Assembly (NCBI GenBank): GCA_950295325.1
Contig: OX485803.1
Coordinates: 8,556,001 to 8,620,000 of the forward strand
DNA length: 64,000 nt
DNA from: Polytrichum commune
Lineage: Eukaryota; Streptophyta; Polytrichopsida; Polytrichales; Polytrichaceae
Direction: 5' to 3'
Below the pieces are notes generated by a model. The model was given only the letters and a program-made list of their open reading frames with translations, had not been told where the DNA came from and did not search any database. Of this stretch, positions 36,071 through 48,090 are shown one piece after another (position 1 is the first letter of the stretch; every line of letters begins with the position of its first letter). The position numbers and the translations under genes were made by a program.

Positions 36071-36659
36071 TATCGGAATCTTGTGTGGGGGAGTCACACT
36101 ATTTACCGCCCATCAAAACGCGGATTGAAATTTTCGGGTTCCTTGTTTTGTTCGTGCGGTCGGAGTTTACTAAGCCGCCTATCCCAAATCTGTTAGTTAG
36201 GCTTTGAGAGAATATACTACTACTATAGTCGACGAGCTTCGACATTGGCATGCATCCAACCACTGAAGGCGGGAGTACCAACTGCTACACTAAATATCTC
36301 CATTACTGTGGGCCCCAAGTAACTTTCTAGAGCCCATGCTCATTTCCATAACAAGAATCAATGTGGGGCCACACTACTTTTCAATCCACGCTAAATTGGT
36401 AGTAGAAAGTTAGTGTGGGTCAGAGTATCTTCTTTTTGCTCTAGAAAATTAACATGGGTGATACTTTTACGTTGTGCTACTTTTGTCTTGTGAATGATAT
36501 CTAATGTGTTTGTCAGAAGTCTTCATGAAGGGTTAAGGGAAGACCCGGGGTCTTGGACCCACGTTAATCCCACCTTCAGTAGAGAATTAGTGTGGTTCAC
36601 GCTAAATTTTGGCCGACGCACGTTTTCTTCCACACTAATAAGACTTTAAATTTTTACTG

Positions 36660-37400
36660 ATTGTTGTAGAGGATTTTATAGAATATATCTCAACTTAAAT
36701 ATAGAAAAAACCGAAAGATGTCGACATGTCACCTAACATTGTCCGGCTGAGTACGGAGGGTGGGTGGGGCTAGGAATAAGTCAAATACTATTCGGGAAGT
36801 ATAGCATGGTTATTGTTCTACCATCAATGCTATCCAAGATTTGGCATGATAAACTTGGGTGAAGCACTATCAGTGAATATTATTAGAATGTAACAATTTA
36901 TATCAATTGAATAATATTATGACTGGAGGGACTTGGAAACACTAGAATCTCAACTGATTATGCCCAAAAATCTCCCACACATTGCATCCAACGGGAATTA
37001 TGTGATCAATCTCCGGGGCGGATTTTGGGCATAATTAGTCAAACCCCTAGTGTTTCCAAGTCCAACATGTTACATGTTGTTATCTTCCAGTTTTTCTTTG
37101 AGAATTTGACATGTATTACATAGACATGTTATTATTCAACTGCTATTAGCTGCTCAATTTTAATAATATCAGTGATAGTGCTTCACGCACGTTTATCAAG
37201 TTGAATTTGCTATACTAAGAGAATAACCATGGAATAGATCCTGAATACTACATGACATATTCATGGCCCCACCCACCCTCTATTATCAGTTGGATAATGT
37301 TATGGATTTCCTCTAGAATGATGGGTATTTTTCATGAAGTCTTGAACTTCAACTAGTTATTCCTTAAACTCAACCGGTTCATTTTTTAGTACCGGTTGGT
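36660..37400. mobile_element. large foldback (inverted repeat) element
   Basis: The arms are about 36745-36985 and 37020-37290. CACTAGAATCTCAACTGATT and ATGCCCAAAAATC in the left arm pair with GATTTTGGGCAT and CCCCTAGTGTTTCC in the right. GAAGCACTATCAGTG pairs with ATCAGTGATAGTGCTTC, and GAGGGTGGGTGGGGC pairs with GGCCCCACCCACCCTC. It shares sequence with the dispersed family at 5440, 19560 and 41755. Confidence 0.7.
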
Positions 37401-39699
37401 TCTCTCCGTTCATTAGTTCACATTGGCCGTCAATTTGGTATTGGATAGTTGAATCTCCCGAAGAATGCACTCCATGTGAGCCTATAAGGGTCTTTTTACA
37501 CACGTGACCATTGACGGTGAGAAACTATGATATGATTTATGGCGGTTGTGGGCGGCCGTCAAAAGTACATGATCAAGAGAATTGCATGTCACATTCTTAA
37601 TAAATAGTGGGTCACATGTCGTATTGTAAAGCGGACTTAGACCAAGACGTGCCAATTTATGATGAAAGTAATAATGAAAGATTAAAAAAAAATGAAAGAT
37701 GACTTACTTTAGAATTTGTAACAATTTCATAATTTGAAAATATAATTGACTAAAAATAAGATTTTCTTTGACGTGGCCGCTCTTGAAATTTTTGGCTAAA
37801 ATAACTCACTTTGGTTTTCTCTTCACAAAATCCAAGTGACCACCAAACATTATCCATTCTTGAACTTGTAGGATTATCCATTTTGTGACTTGCTCACCAA
37901 TGGTTACTTGTGCAAAACAAAGTGGGACCGCCTCTCATTTCTCAAGCAATGAGAGGTTTTAGCAAGTGGCGGTTATGGTCATTAGTCACCTTGTAGTGTA
38001 AATTGGCCCTAAGGTGTATGGGTGTTATTTGGTTCGTTTTTCATGTTCTCCAACTTCCACCAATTAGGTTTGCACAACAAAACTTCAGTTGCATTGGCGA
38101 ATCTACGATGAAGCATCAACATAAATTGGGCCTCCCTTGATTTAGTTAAGGGTAGCCACAATTTGTGGAGCTCATATGAACATCTTATTCATTATCAAAG
38201 TGGAACTTCTTGTGCTCATTAAATGGTCATATAGGTCCTCCCAATTATGTTGACTATTGGACCTACAATGGTTATCATATTTTGAACATGTAGTCCAATC
38301 TCTTTTAATCACATGTCTTTTTGGAATCCGTTCTTGGAGCCATACCTATCCACATAGCACTTAAATATATGTGTTTGATAAAGATAGGTAGTTGAATTAG
38401 GCACCTCTACCTTATGTGGGTCTTACATGGTCCCTCTTCTTATTCAAGCACGTGCATTTGAGTGATATGTGTCAAGCTTGTTGTTGAGGATGGGTAGCAA
38501 AAAAGTCATTGTGTTAAGGTAGATTGTGGCTTATTCAACATAGCTATAATATGGACAACTATACTTAAGTCGTATGTGGTTAGGTGCGGATCTAAGAACA
38601 TACGCCAAAAATACATGCGTTTGAAAAAGATTGGACTACATGCTCAAAATAAGTTAACCATTCTAGGTTGAATAGTCAACATAATTTGAGGGGCATGTAT
38701 GACCATTTAACAAGCATGAGAATCTTCACTTTGATTATGAATAATATTTTGAATGAGTTCCAAAAATAAGGAGAATAATGACTATGGGCATGATTAGGAT
38801 TTGCTAATCATCTCACACTATTTATGTGTTTCATATCCTACGAGAAGTGGGTGCAAAGAGAAAAGTGTTTGACTATCACCAGTCTGCCTTGCAATGAGAT
38901 TCGCAATGTGCACAGTGATATATTAACCAATCTAGGTTAAGGCGAGAGGGCATTGTCACTTATGAGCATACGTCTCATTCTCCCAACATAAAAAGAAAAA
39001 CGTGAAATAATATGTTGGCTAGGGGTTATTTTTTAGATTGATTTGGCACTAGAATTCGCTTAAAAGATCCCAAATTAGTTTTGTCAAAGTCATTAGAGAT
39101 AAATGAGTTGCAAACCTTTCAGAAGTCTAGTTTCTATATTGGATGGATGAGAGGTACACTGGTATGCAATAATTCCCTCTCTCCCCAAGTTTCAATAGTA
39201 AACACCCCATAAACACAATTGATAGGGCCTATGTGATCGCTTCACAAGCAAGAAACCCATCACTTAGACCTTCTATAACTTTTGTAGCTCAACTTTGATT
39301 CGGAGACTTAAAATGACGATCTGCATGATTTGCAATGACTGATTGGATGAAACGATTCCTAAATTCACCCAAGTATTAGAAATGTATATGGATGTCCATG
39401 GAGTTGGAAGTGCCCACAATAGGGCCAAATACCTCAACAAGCACATTCAGTAAATGGGATTTGCATGCAGCTACTGTAACACATATGTTTGGAAATGGGG
39501 ATTCACCACACTTGATATACGAAGCTTTACAAGCATATTATCATTGACCTGGGGTGTTAAAATACAAAACAGTCAAATATCTAAAATCGAGGATCTAGGT
39601 TAAGGACACCGAGACCACAGTCTTCAGGTTTCCTTCTTTTTTGAATCACCACTTGGGCCTTTCTGCCTCCCTTGTAATTCTTTATTCTAGACCTTAATT
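37401..39699. other. intergenic with a foldback at about 38150-38830
   Basis: No gene is seen. TTATTCATTATCAAAGTGGA and ATTATGTTGACTATTGGACC at 38.19-38.27 kb are inverted relative to TTGAATAGTCAACATAATTT and CACTTTGATTATGAATAA at 38.66-38.75 kb. This makes an imperfect foldback with relatives at 10.3, 25.3, 43.4 and 45.6 kb. Confidence 0.5.
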
Positions 39700-40196
39700 T
39701 GTTGGGGGGGGGGGGGACCGAGAGCCCGTGACCATTACACTTCAAGCACTCTCATTGGTGGAAAAGGCGGAGCTGGTCCAAGTTCGCTTTGCACTACGCT
39801 TGAGGGACCAACCGAGTATGTGAATGCAAAATGGATGTAAAGTCTACATGGATTCCTACATGGCATCGAAAGGATTATGTTTCATGGTCTCTTGGACTAT
39901 TTTCAAAAACCACTTCTTGGAGGTAGGCCTAACACAAAACCGGGAGACCATGACACTTCGCACGCTCACAACCATTGATTTATTTTATTTTATCATGCGT
40001 GACGACCTGCATGCATAGAAATTCATTGAAGCAGCAATTAGTTGAGGGCTTGGTCACATATGACTTCACACTACACTTGAGGGTCCGTGACCACACTACA
40101 TGGAGATTTTGGAGGTGTGTTGGGACGGCCTTTCGACACTTTTCTTTTGGGCTCTCACAATTTCATGATCATAGCCCTTGGCTCGTGTGTGAAGTG
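39700..40196. mobile_element. inverted, diverged copy of the 27.3-kb MITE family
   Basis: The right end reads GGCTCGTGTGTGAAGTGGCC. The interior has TTCATGGTCTCTTGGAC and GGGAGACCATGACAC paralleling the palindromic core at 27.65-27.72 kb, and ACACTACACTTGAGGGTCCG paralleling 27.41 kb on the opposite strand. A G14 run at about 39705-39718 marks the left side. The left boundary is uncertain. Confidence 0.5.
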
Positions 40197-43100
40197 GCCC
40201 TTATGCGGGTAAGTAGCAGAGGTGCCACCCACACCAATTGAAAGAGGTGGTAAGCACAAATGTGGTTCCAAATTGGCAAACCCTAATACACGGGAAGGTC
40301 CAATTCCTTCATTGGCCCTCCTTGGATGTTGAGCCTCTAGCTCATATTCCTTCTACAATTGTGGCTTCCATTTCCACAACTCCTATCCGCTCTCTCAATC
40401 ACACTCCCAATAGGAAGCACAAAGGCATCGTGGAGCTAATTATACAAGTGCATCTTCATGGTACATCGGCTTCTCGACATGTTTCCATCATGGAAGAAAG
40501 GCATCCGTTTTCACACTTCTAGGTAATGGAGCCATAGCACCACCTCGTGGTAGAGACTATTGACTTCTTGAGAAAGGTAATTAATGTGCCTACACGTTTG
40601 TGTTTTGAAATTATATCGAAGGCACCTTGAGTTTTCGGAGCCATTTTATGTTATATACTCGTTGTTTTGACATGAGGTTTTTTTTGTTATTTCAAGTGTC
40701 TTTTGGTGGTTGCAAGTTTGAACTCGTTGTTACATACTTGCCAGAGGGCATGCCCGTTCTCAATGTACCATCATCGCCCGACACCGTTCTGTCCAAAATG
40801 GAGTTCTCAACCCCAAACAATTGGTTGGTATTGTTTTTCCGTCACTTGAAGCGGGTGAGGTGCTCACCCCTCGAGCGACGAAAATGTAGGCGTTGCTTAC
40901 GTGATGGGAACGTCAAGCCAAAGGGTTTCTAGAACGGCCAACAAAGCAGTTCCTTGAAACGAACATGAGTTGGAGAAGTGGTGAAGGGGCTCATGGGCCA
41001 ATTATTGTGGATTCTCCATTACGGCAGATATAAATAATTAATATTAGGTTAATAAATTAATATTCTTTAAATAGAAAATTGTTGTTTTTTCATTAGAATA
41101 TATTATTTCGCTATATTTTAATAATAACAAAACACAGCCGGTGTGGCCCATGAAATTATAATTAGTGTCATGTTCAAAACTTGGGCAAGTTGAGCTAAAC
41201 TTCAGTCAATCAACCTTAACTCCTCTCTTGAAGTGGTCAACCTTTCGTTAGTGATAACTGGGATGTGCCGTCATGCGTTCAGCTAGCTAGCATATGAGCT
41301 ACTTGATTTCACTAACTCATATTGTTAGCTAATTCTCCTAACTAGCTGGTGCAGCCATAATTTTAGTTAGCTAGAATTTTGGTTGGCTAATCTTCACTAA
41401 CTAGTAAGTCAGGTGATTCTCTTAACCAAGTGGTGCGGCTCGACCCTAATAGGACTCTATTGAAGATAGCTCATATGGACTATGACCACGCTTGCGTTGA
41501 ACTAAGACTGTCCTTAACCTCAAACCGCCAAGGACTATATAAGTTAAGTGGTCAAGTTTCCCTCCTGGTTGACCAGTCCTGATTGCCTTACATATCTTGC
41601 GAGCTATGAACCTACTGAGCCCAGAAACGGTCAATAACTACTTCTACCAACATGTGCATTCAATTTGCCTTATGATGTCACTCGTTAGCATCCTCTAATT
41701 ATTCTTTTTTAGTTGTGATTTAAATAGAGTGGCATAATCTAGAGTGTACGGGATGGCTTTTAGGCGTACTCGGTCAAAGTCCTAGTGTTTGCAAGTCGAA
41801 CCTGTTATGTTACATGTTGTGATCTTCCAATTTTTCTTTATCAACTTGAGGCATATTCCATAGATTCCTTTAGAGTGACTGGTAACTCTCCTCAAGTCCT
41901 GAACTTCCACCGCTTATTCCTCAAACTCAAATAGTTCATTTGTAAGGAGCGGCTGCTTCTCCCTGTTCATTGATAGAACCTTCCTTCAAAGTTTGCATCA
42001 TCATCATCGATTGAAATGAAATGAAATGAAATGTGTAGTTGTCCGATGTTTTTTGTTTTTTTTCTTGGTTTCAAGTTTTTAACTCTGTTTTTTTTATACA
42101 AATGGAGTGCAAGGAGGAGGAGTACTACAACCACCGGGGCAACCCAAAAGACAACCCAGCGGAATCAACCCTTTTATTTAAGACTTGAACCGGGCTCGCA
42201 CTAACTAGCCTTTGACACCACCGTAAGGTCATGGCAGGTGGAAGTCCGGTTTATGGCATCACATGGACCAAGGACGTCTTGGTGAGCTACCCAAGGGGCT
42301 TCCTCAAGATCCGCTAGCTTCATGAGTTGAAATATGGATGGACTCTTGTGAAAGTAGAAGGCATCAACTAGACTATCAAAGACTAAACAAACGAAAAATA
42401 GCACACAAATATAAGTTCCGTTTTAGAATAACAAAAGGAACTTTTCAAATGAAAAGTCACATACATTGTAACCTCAATACTAATGAGGATTTTGTACTCT
42501 CTTCTACTTCCAAGTTCAGTGCATGCTTTCGGTTTCACTCTGGGAACGAAACCCCTGTCAATTGCTTATTTACTAAGGGTAAGTGAACATATTTATACTG
42601 AAGATTGGGCCTTCAAGGTGAAGTGCACTCAATATGGGATTTTGGAAAAGTGGCCTTCAAGAATGCAAATTAGGTGATATGTTTTCCCGGAAGCAAGCAA
42701 GGTGGGCAAGAACTGCTAGTCAATATCTGGAAAAAAAATTTAAAAAAATGGTGGGGACTGCATGGGGTGTTGGATTGTGGGCCCTGGCCCAGAATCCGAT
42801 ACGCATAAGGGTACCCCATTCCCCCATGATGGGGTCATGGCTTGGCTAGTTGGGACCTGCCCAAATGGCATGAGCTCTAGCCCCAAAATTGTTGAATCAA
42901 TCCTCGTTGATCCTCACCTAACCACGCACCGATCAAATATAGGTGTCCGATCTAACAAAAATGACCGCGTAACACCCGCAAACCTTGTATGTGTTCCTCA
43001 TCTGTTTCTCAATGTGATGTCGAACCCAAAAGGCAAACACCTAGAAACAAAAACAAAAAAGGTCTTTGATGCTAAAATTCAAGTCAATAAGCATGTTTGT

Positions 43101-44419
43101 CATCGAATAAATATTTGTGGGGCTCTAGATGGTCCGTTGTGATTTTATCAAGGTACAGTACCCTTGTGTAGGAATTTGTCCAAGCCACGTTGGGGCCTTG
43201 GAGGAGTTTATAAGTAGTTGTTGGAGTTGATGTAAGCACATTCACCCTCTTGGTTTTGGAGCTGCTTAGTCATCCGGGAATCTAGAGGAATTGGTCAAAT
43301 CCGAGGGTTGGGGCCTTCATGTGGTCAATCATCTTAATTGGACTAGGCATGCACACAAAATATAGGCATCACTAAGTTCATCGTCAACACAATTGGAGGG
43401 CTACTTTGTGATCGGTGAATGGAAACGAGAATCTTCACTTTGATCTCTTATAACTATCTGCAAATTTTGGGCTTCAATTCTAAAAGTTTGAATAATAATT
43501 TTTGTTTTGCATAGTTGCTAACAAAATGACTAGGGGAATTCAAATCTAATTTGGTTCAACCAATTTTTTTTTGCAGAGATGAAAAGTGTCCACAAAAGGG
43601 TCACATTACTTATGCCTAACATCGAATGAAGGTTATCTAACCAAGGTGATGTTTAAACATTAAGCTATAACCAACACCCCACCAAAAATCACCACCCCTA
43701 GGGACAAGAGGGCTGCCGGGGGGGGGGGGGATCCTTTCTAGTACTTTTTGGCAATTGGGTGCATCCAAATGGAAGTTTGGGGGGATTTAAGTAATGTCCT
43801 TCAATATAGTTAGTCCTAGAATAGTCCAAAGATGTTGTGAATGTAGTTGTCCAGTGGGTAGTTCAATCACCCCAATTGATTAGGATCCCCATTTTAAATG
43901 ATTAAAAGAGTGTTGTTCTCTCTAGGAGGGAGCATGAGACTCCTTTCAAGAATCGGGACTACTCTCACACTTTGCCTTCATGAGGTTTTGTGTGGCCCCT
44001 TAGCACCTCCTTTAGTGTCATCCAAGTGCTTAGCCACCTCCCATGTGGGTGGCCATTGTCTTGTCACCTTATAATAATTGGACGTCACCCCAAGGTCCAC
44101 TCCTACAAACGCCATGTCGGGTAAATCCAATTAGCGGCGTGATAGCTGGGGTTTTTTTATTAAAAAATATTTTCCACATCTTAATTAATTTAACAACTGG
44201 GTTTTAAATTACCCGTCCAAAATTTAGTTATAACTCCAAAAGGAACTTTTTATTTGACATAATACAATGTATGAGGGTTTGATGCACTCTCATGATGTAA
44301 TATTATCTTTGCAATGCAAATTGGTATTTATATCAACTCAATAGTTATGTTTTGCAAATTGGTTCATGTTTTTTACAAAGAATACCGGTTATACAAGCAT
44401 TTTAGGTCCACCAAAGCTA
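40197..44419. other. intergenic, no supported gene
   Basis: ORFs of 60-126 codons occur (for example 40627-40932, 42762-43142) but none shows a recognisable domain, and all lie in AT-rich repeat-like DNA. 41755-41960 is a copy of the TTATGCCCAAAAA-family repeat (ACATGTTGTGATCTTCCAAT). A GAAAT microsatellite lies at 42016-42034 and a G run at about 43719-43730. Confidence 0.45.
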
Positions 44420-44850
44420 TGAGCATTGGATCATGATGAAATGATGTTGACTTTAGAGCACGGGAAGCCAAAAGGCTAATGGGAATGAAAGTATATCAAA
44501 ATGGTTTCAAACTTGCTAATTCCCTAGAGTGGTGGAGTGCAGTAGCCTCCGTGAGATAGAGATTAATGTCATCTTGATGATCCACTTCAAGGAAATGTTT
44601 GAGGCTCCCTAGAACTACATTTTGAAATACTGGTGGAAACTTATATCTAATGGGGTTATATAAGGGCCTCTCCAACACAAAGTGTGCCTCACTTCAATTG
44701 CATTACAAGAACAAAAGTGGGCATAGTTTGTTATCTCTAGAGTCGACCACTGTTTAGTTTCAATTGCAAGTCTATAATTTGTGGTGTGATAAGCAACGAT
44801 GATCTTGCATAGTGGTGGAGTCAATGGTTGTTTCAAGTACACTTCACATT
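44420..44850 (-). pseudogene. LINE ORF2 remnant (RT zinc-binding region and C-terminal tail)
   Basis: Minus-strand frame 1 reads LKQPLTPPLCKIIVAYHTTN, YRLAIETKQWS and HFCSCNAIEV. The reading then shifts by one frame to continue as FVLERPLYNPIRYKFPPVFQ, NVVLGSLKHFLEVDHQ and LYLTEATALHHSRELASLKP, ending at a stop. This is the zf-RVT region of a plant LINE with one internal frameshift near 44675. One expected Cys (VLEC) is Arg. The tail is homologous to the two LINE tails at 20.2-20.6 kb. Confidence 0.7.
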
Positions 44851-46005
44851 CGCATTTGAAAAAAAATCCTTGAGGTGAAGGTAATTTAATCTCTTTTCAA
44901 CATGTGTATTTATGATGTTCGTTCTTTGATGCTTACCTGACCACACACTAATCAAATATAGGGTTCCGACTAAGAAAAGTAACCGATTAACACCCGCATA
45001 CCATATGACTCAACATTGGGAATACATTTGTTCCCATCAAGCAACTAATGTCCTCTTTTTGAATGCCGCATAAAAAGGCTCTTGCTCATGTGACAAGTCC
45101 GTTAGAAGTAATTAGATTTTTTTTAACTATTTTTGGTTGGGTAACGGTGACAAAAACTATGACCTCTCCAAACATGGCCAAGGAATCGGGAGCAACCACG
45201 TGTGTTGAAGGTGAAAGCATTATTAGCAACAAAAACTCCAAATTAGTGAAGTGAAATAAAGTTGGGATGAATCAACCATAACTTATGGAGGGCAAGTTCT
45301 TACTAAGGACCCCTTTACCTTGGTAAGACTGATGTTGGGCCACCTCAAAACTACAAGACATGTAGCCCTATCATGCAAATGACAAAGTAAGGTATGTGGG
45401 TGTTATTTGGTTCCTTTTCCATGTTCTTCAAAATTTACCAATCAGATTTACATTAAGAAAAAATTAATCAAATAAAAAAAATCTTGTGTTGCATTTGCAA
45501 ATCTACGATGAAATAAATGCAAAAATTAGATTGAAAATCGGACGTTCTCTACTTTAATCATGGTTACTGGAAGTGCATGTTTATTGATTTCTTAATTGGA
45601 CACATAGATCCTCCCACTTGTATTCACCAATGATTGTAGAGAAGTTATTAATATTTGAAGACATAGTCCAGTCTCTTTTAGCCTTAATACCTTATGTGTA
45701 CCGTGGGTGAGGCCACTTGGGAGGTGATGGATGGAGGCATCAAAAGAATATTGTCACTGTTAACATGACACACCACAAATTACTCTAAGTGAACCCAGTT
45801 AGGAACAATCAACCACAAGCCTTTGGAGGGCAAGTGCTCACTAATAACCCCTTCGCTTTGGTAAGATTGGTGAATGACCAACTCCAAGAGTACTTGAGCT
45901 TCGTCACGTCTATGTAAACTCATTCATTATGTGAAAACAACTCCCTATAATAAACCCGTAACTCCCTATAAAGCTTAAGGTCAACTGATTCCAATTGAAC
46001 CTCAC
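44851..46005. other. intergenic, no gene seen
   Basis: AT-rich sequence. 45540-45690 is a weak copy of the 25.3/38.2-kb dispersed repeat. Nothing else is supported. Confidence 0.45.
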
Positions 46006-46008
46006 TTA

Positions 46009-46382
46009 GGGCCGGTTTACACTACGGTGGAGAAGTCCACCGGTCATGAAAAGAAGGGCGTTTCTCAATTGTGATTGGTCGAAAATGCAACTCTTGACCG
46101 GTGGGTGTTTACACTAGGTGAAGAAAACAATGGTGGTGAACTTTTCTCATGGATGATAAAATGACATGGCCGCCTACATGGCGGCACTTTTTGGAGTTGG
46201 GCTTCTCCGGAGGAAGAGTTTCTTGTCCGGCCTCTTGAGGCCGGAGAAGCCCAACTCAATAGAAATATTTTATTTCCTTTAATTCTTCTCCGGCACATCC
46301 ACCATTTGCCTCATTTAACCATGTCTTGGCCAAGCATTCTTGACCAACCGGAGGCCTTCTCCACCGTAGTGTAAACCGGCCC
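46009..46382. mobile_element. Tourist-like MITE, 374 bp, TSD TTA
   Basis: The terminal inverted repeats are GGGCCGGTTTACACTACGGT and its complement ACCGTAGTGTAAACCGGCCC, continuing through the GGAGAAG part. It is flanked by TTA on both sides (46006-46008 and 46383-46385). A GGGCC..GTTT end plus a 3-bp TTA/TAA duplication is typical of PIF/Harbinger (Tourist) MITEs. The interior is non-coding, with an internal inverted CTTCTCCGG / CCGGAGAAG pair. Confidence 0.85.
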
Positions 46383-46480
46383 TTAGTCTTCTTTGAAATC
46401 TCTTATGCCGTTTCCGGAGTTGAATCATCTATAATATCATTTTCAACTATAGAATAGTTTGTCACGTTTCACTTTCCTAA

Positions 46481-47416
46481 GGGCCGGTTTACACTATGGA
46501 TCAGGAAGTCCCCCCAGGGTGCTATAAGAGCGTTGATTGGATGTTGAACTTGTCCTGGGATCACTTTGGTTTACACCAAGGGAAAAATGACAAAGTGGCC
46601 ATGAAGGTCGAGGTCCCCAAAAGACATATTTTAGGGCCTAATAATACATTGACATGATATAACGGGTTTTGCGGTGAGAGAGGCAAGAGAGGTGGTATGG
46701 TATGGTAGGAAAAGGCAGGGGCCCATGGCAAAGAAATGCCATTGTAATACTTTTTTAAAGAAATTTTTTGGGGCTTTATATACAACTCTTCCCAATAGGG
46801 AAGGCTCACATGGCACACTATTCAACATCTTTATGATGCAATGAATCTTGAGAAGCAAGGTTGCCCTCTATGTGCCTAGATCATATCATAGCCCATGAGA
46901 CATACCATTTCTTCCATGCCCTCCCCCTTGAATTGCTCCCACATGCTTCATCAAACAATGTGGGACATCTCGAAATCAAGAATTTGAGTACACATGATGA
47001 AGCGGGTTACAAATAATGCTCAATGCACAACACAAGGTACATGTCACATGTAAATTACATTAAACACATACAAATTAAATGGCTCTTTTTTAATTTTGTA
47101 AAAATTGGTGTGAGAAGCTTTGCAAGCCACATCTTCTACACATTCATCACGAAGTGAAGACAAGTAAAGCCCAAGAGAAGACAAGAGAATGAGCAAACTT
47201 GATTTTTTTCCTCTTTCACAAATGGCCTTTTTGGGCATATATTAGAAACAACTAGCACATTCATTTTTCGGTGCATGGTCATTCTTCTTGGTCCACATTT
47301 GGTTTACACCTAGTGAGGGACCCAAGGCTTTCAAAACTAATTTCTTAAGAAGTCGGATCATGAACTCAAACCATTTAGAAAGACCCTCCTCCATTGTCCA
47401 TCGTGTAAACCGGCCC
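46481..47416. mobile_element. Tourist-like element, 936 bp, TSD TAA
   Basis: It starts GGGCCGGTTTACACTATGGA and ends TCCATCGTGTAAACCGGCCC, with TAA on both sides (46478-46480 and 47417-47419). It belongs to the same terminal family as the 374-bp MITE 98 bp upstream. The interior has no transposase. Its right end is repeated in the array that follows. Confidence 0.8.
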
Positions 47417-48090
47417 TAAGTAATGGGGGAGTTTCCATAAACATAAACACAACGAGGCTTAGCCAGTTCAAAGTGCAAGACATAGAGCCCCGTCATGCTT
47501 TGAAGACGGAAGGAGTGGGTTATGTGTAATTTCTTAAGAAGTCGGACCAGGAAAGTCGGACCATGAACTCAAACCATTTAGAAAGACCCTCCTCCATTGT
47601 CCATCGTGTAAACCGGCCCTAAGTAATGGGTGAGTTTCCATAAACATAAACACAACGGCTAGCTCAAAGTGCAAGACATAGAGCCATGTCTTGCTTCGAA
47701 GACGGAGGGAGTGGATTATGTGTAATTTCTTAAGAAGTCGGACCATGGAAGTTGGACCATAAACTTGAACCATTTAAAAAGACCCTCTTCCATGGTCCAT
47801 CGTAAACCGGCCCTAAGTAATGGGTGAATTTCCATCAACATACACACAACGGCCAGCTCAAAGTGCAAGACATAGAACCCTGTCTTACTTCAAAGACGAA
47901 GGGAATGGGTTGTGTGTAATTTCTTAAGAAATCGGGCCATAAACTCGAACCATTTAAAAAGACCCTCTTCCATGATCCATCGTGTACAGCAACCCTAAGT
48001 AATGGGTGAGTTTCCATAAACATAAACACAACGAAGCTTGGCCAGCTCAAAGTGCAAGACATAGAGCCCTGTCATGCTTCGAAGACGGAG
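47330..48090. repeat. tandem array of MITE end plus flank, units 180-200 bp
   Basis: CCCTAAGTAATGG recurs at 47414, 47617, 47811 and 47993 (spacings 203, 194, 182). Each unit holds the last 80 or so bases of the 936-bp MITE (AATTTCTTAAGAAGTCGG to the GGCCC end) plus about 110 bases of flank (GAGTTTCCATAAACATAAAC, CTCAAAGTGCAAGACATAGA). The last unit is diverged at the MITE terminus. Confidence 0.85.

Noticed and set aside
40627-40932. 101-codon ORF
   Set aside because: No recognisable family, no supporting neighbours, and surrounded by repeat-like AT-rich DNA.
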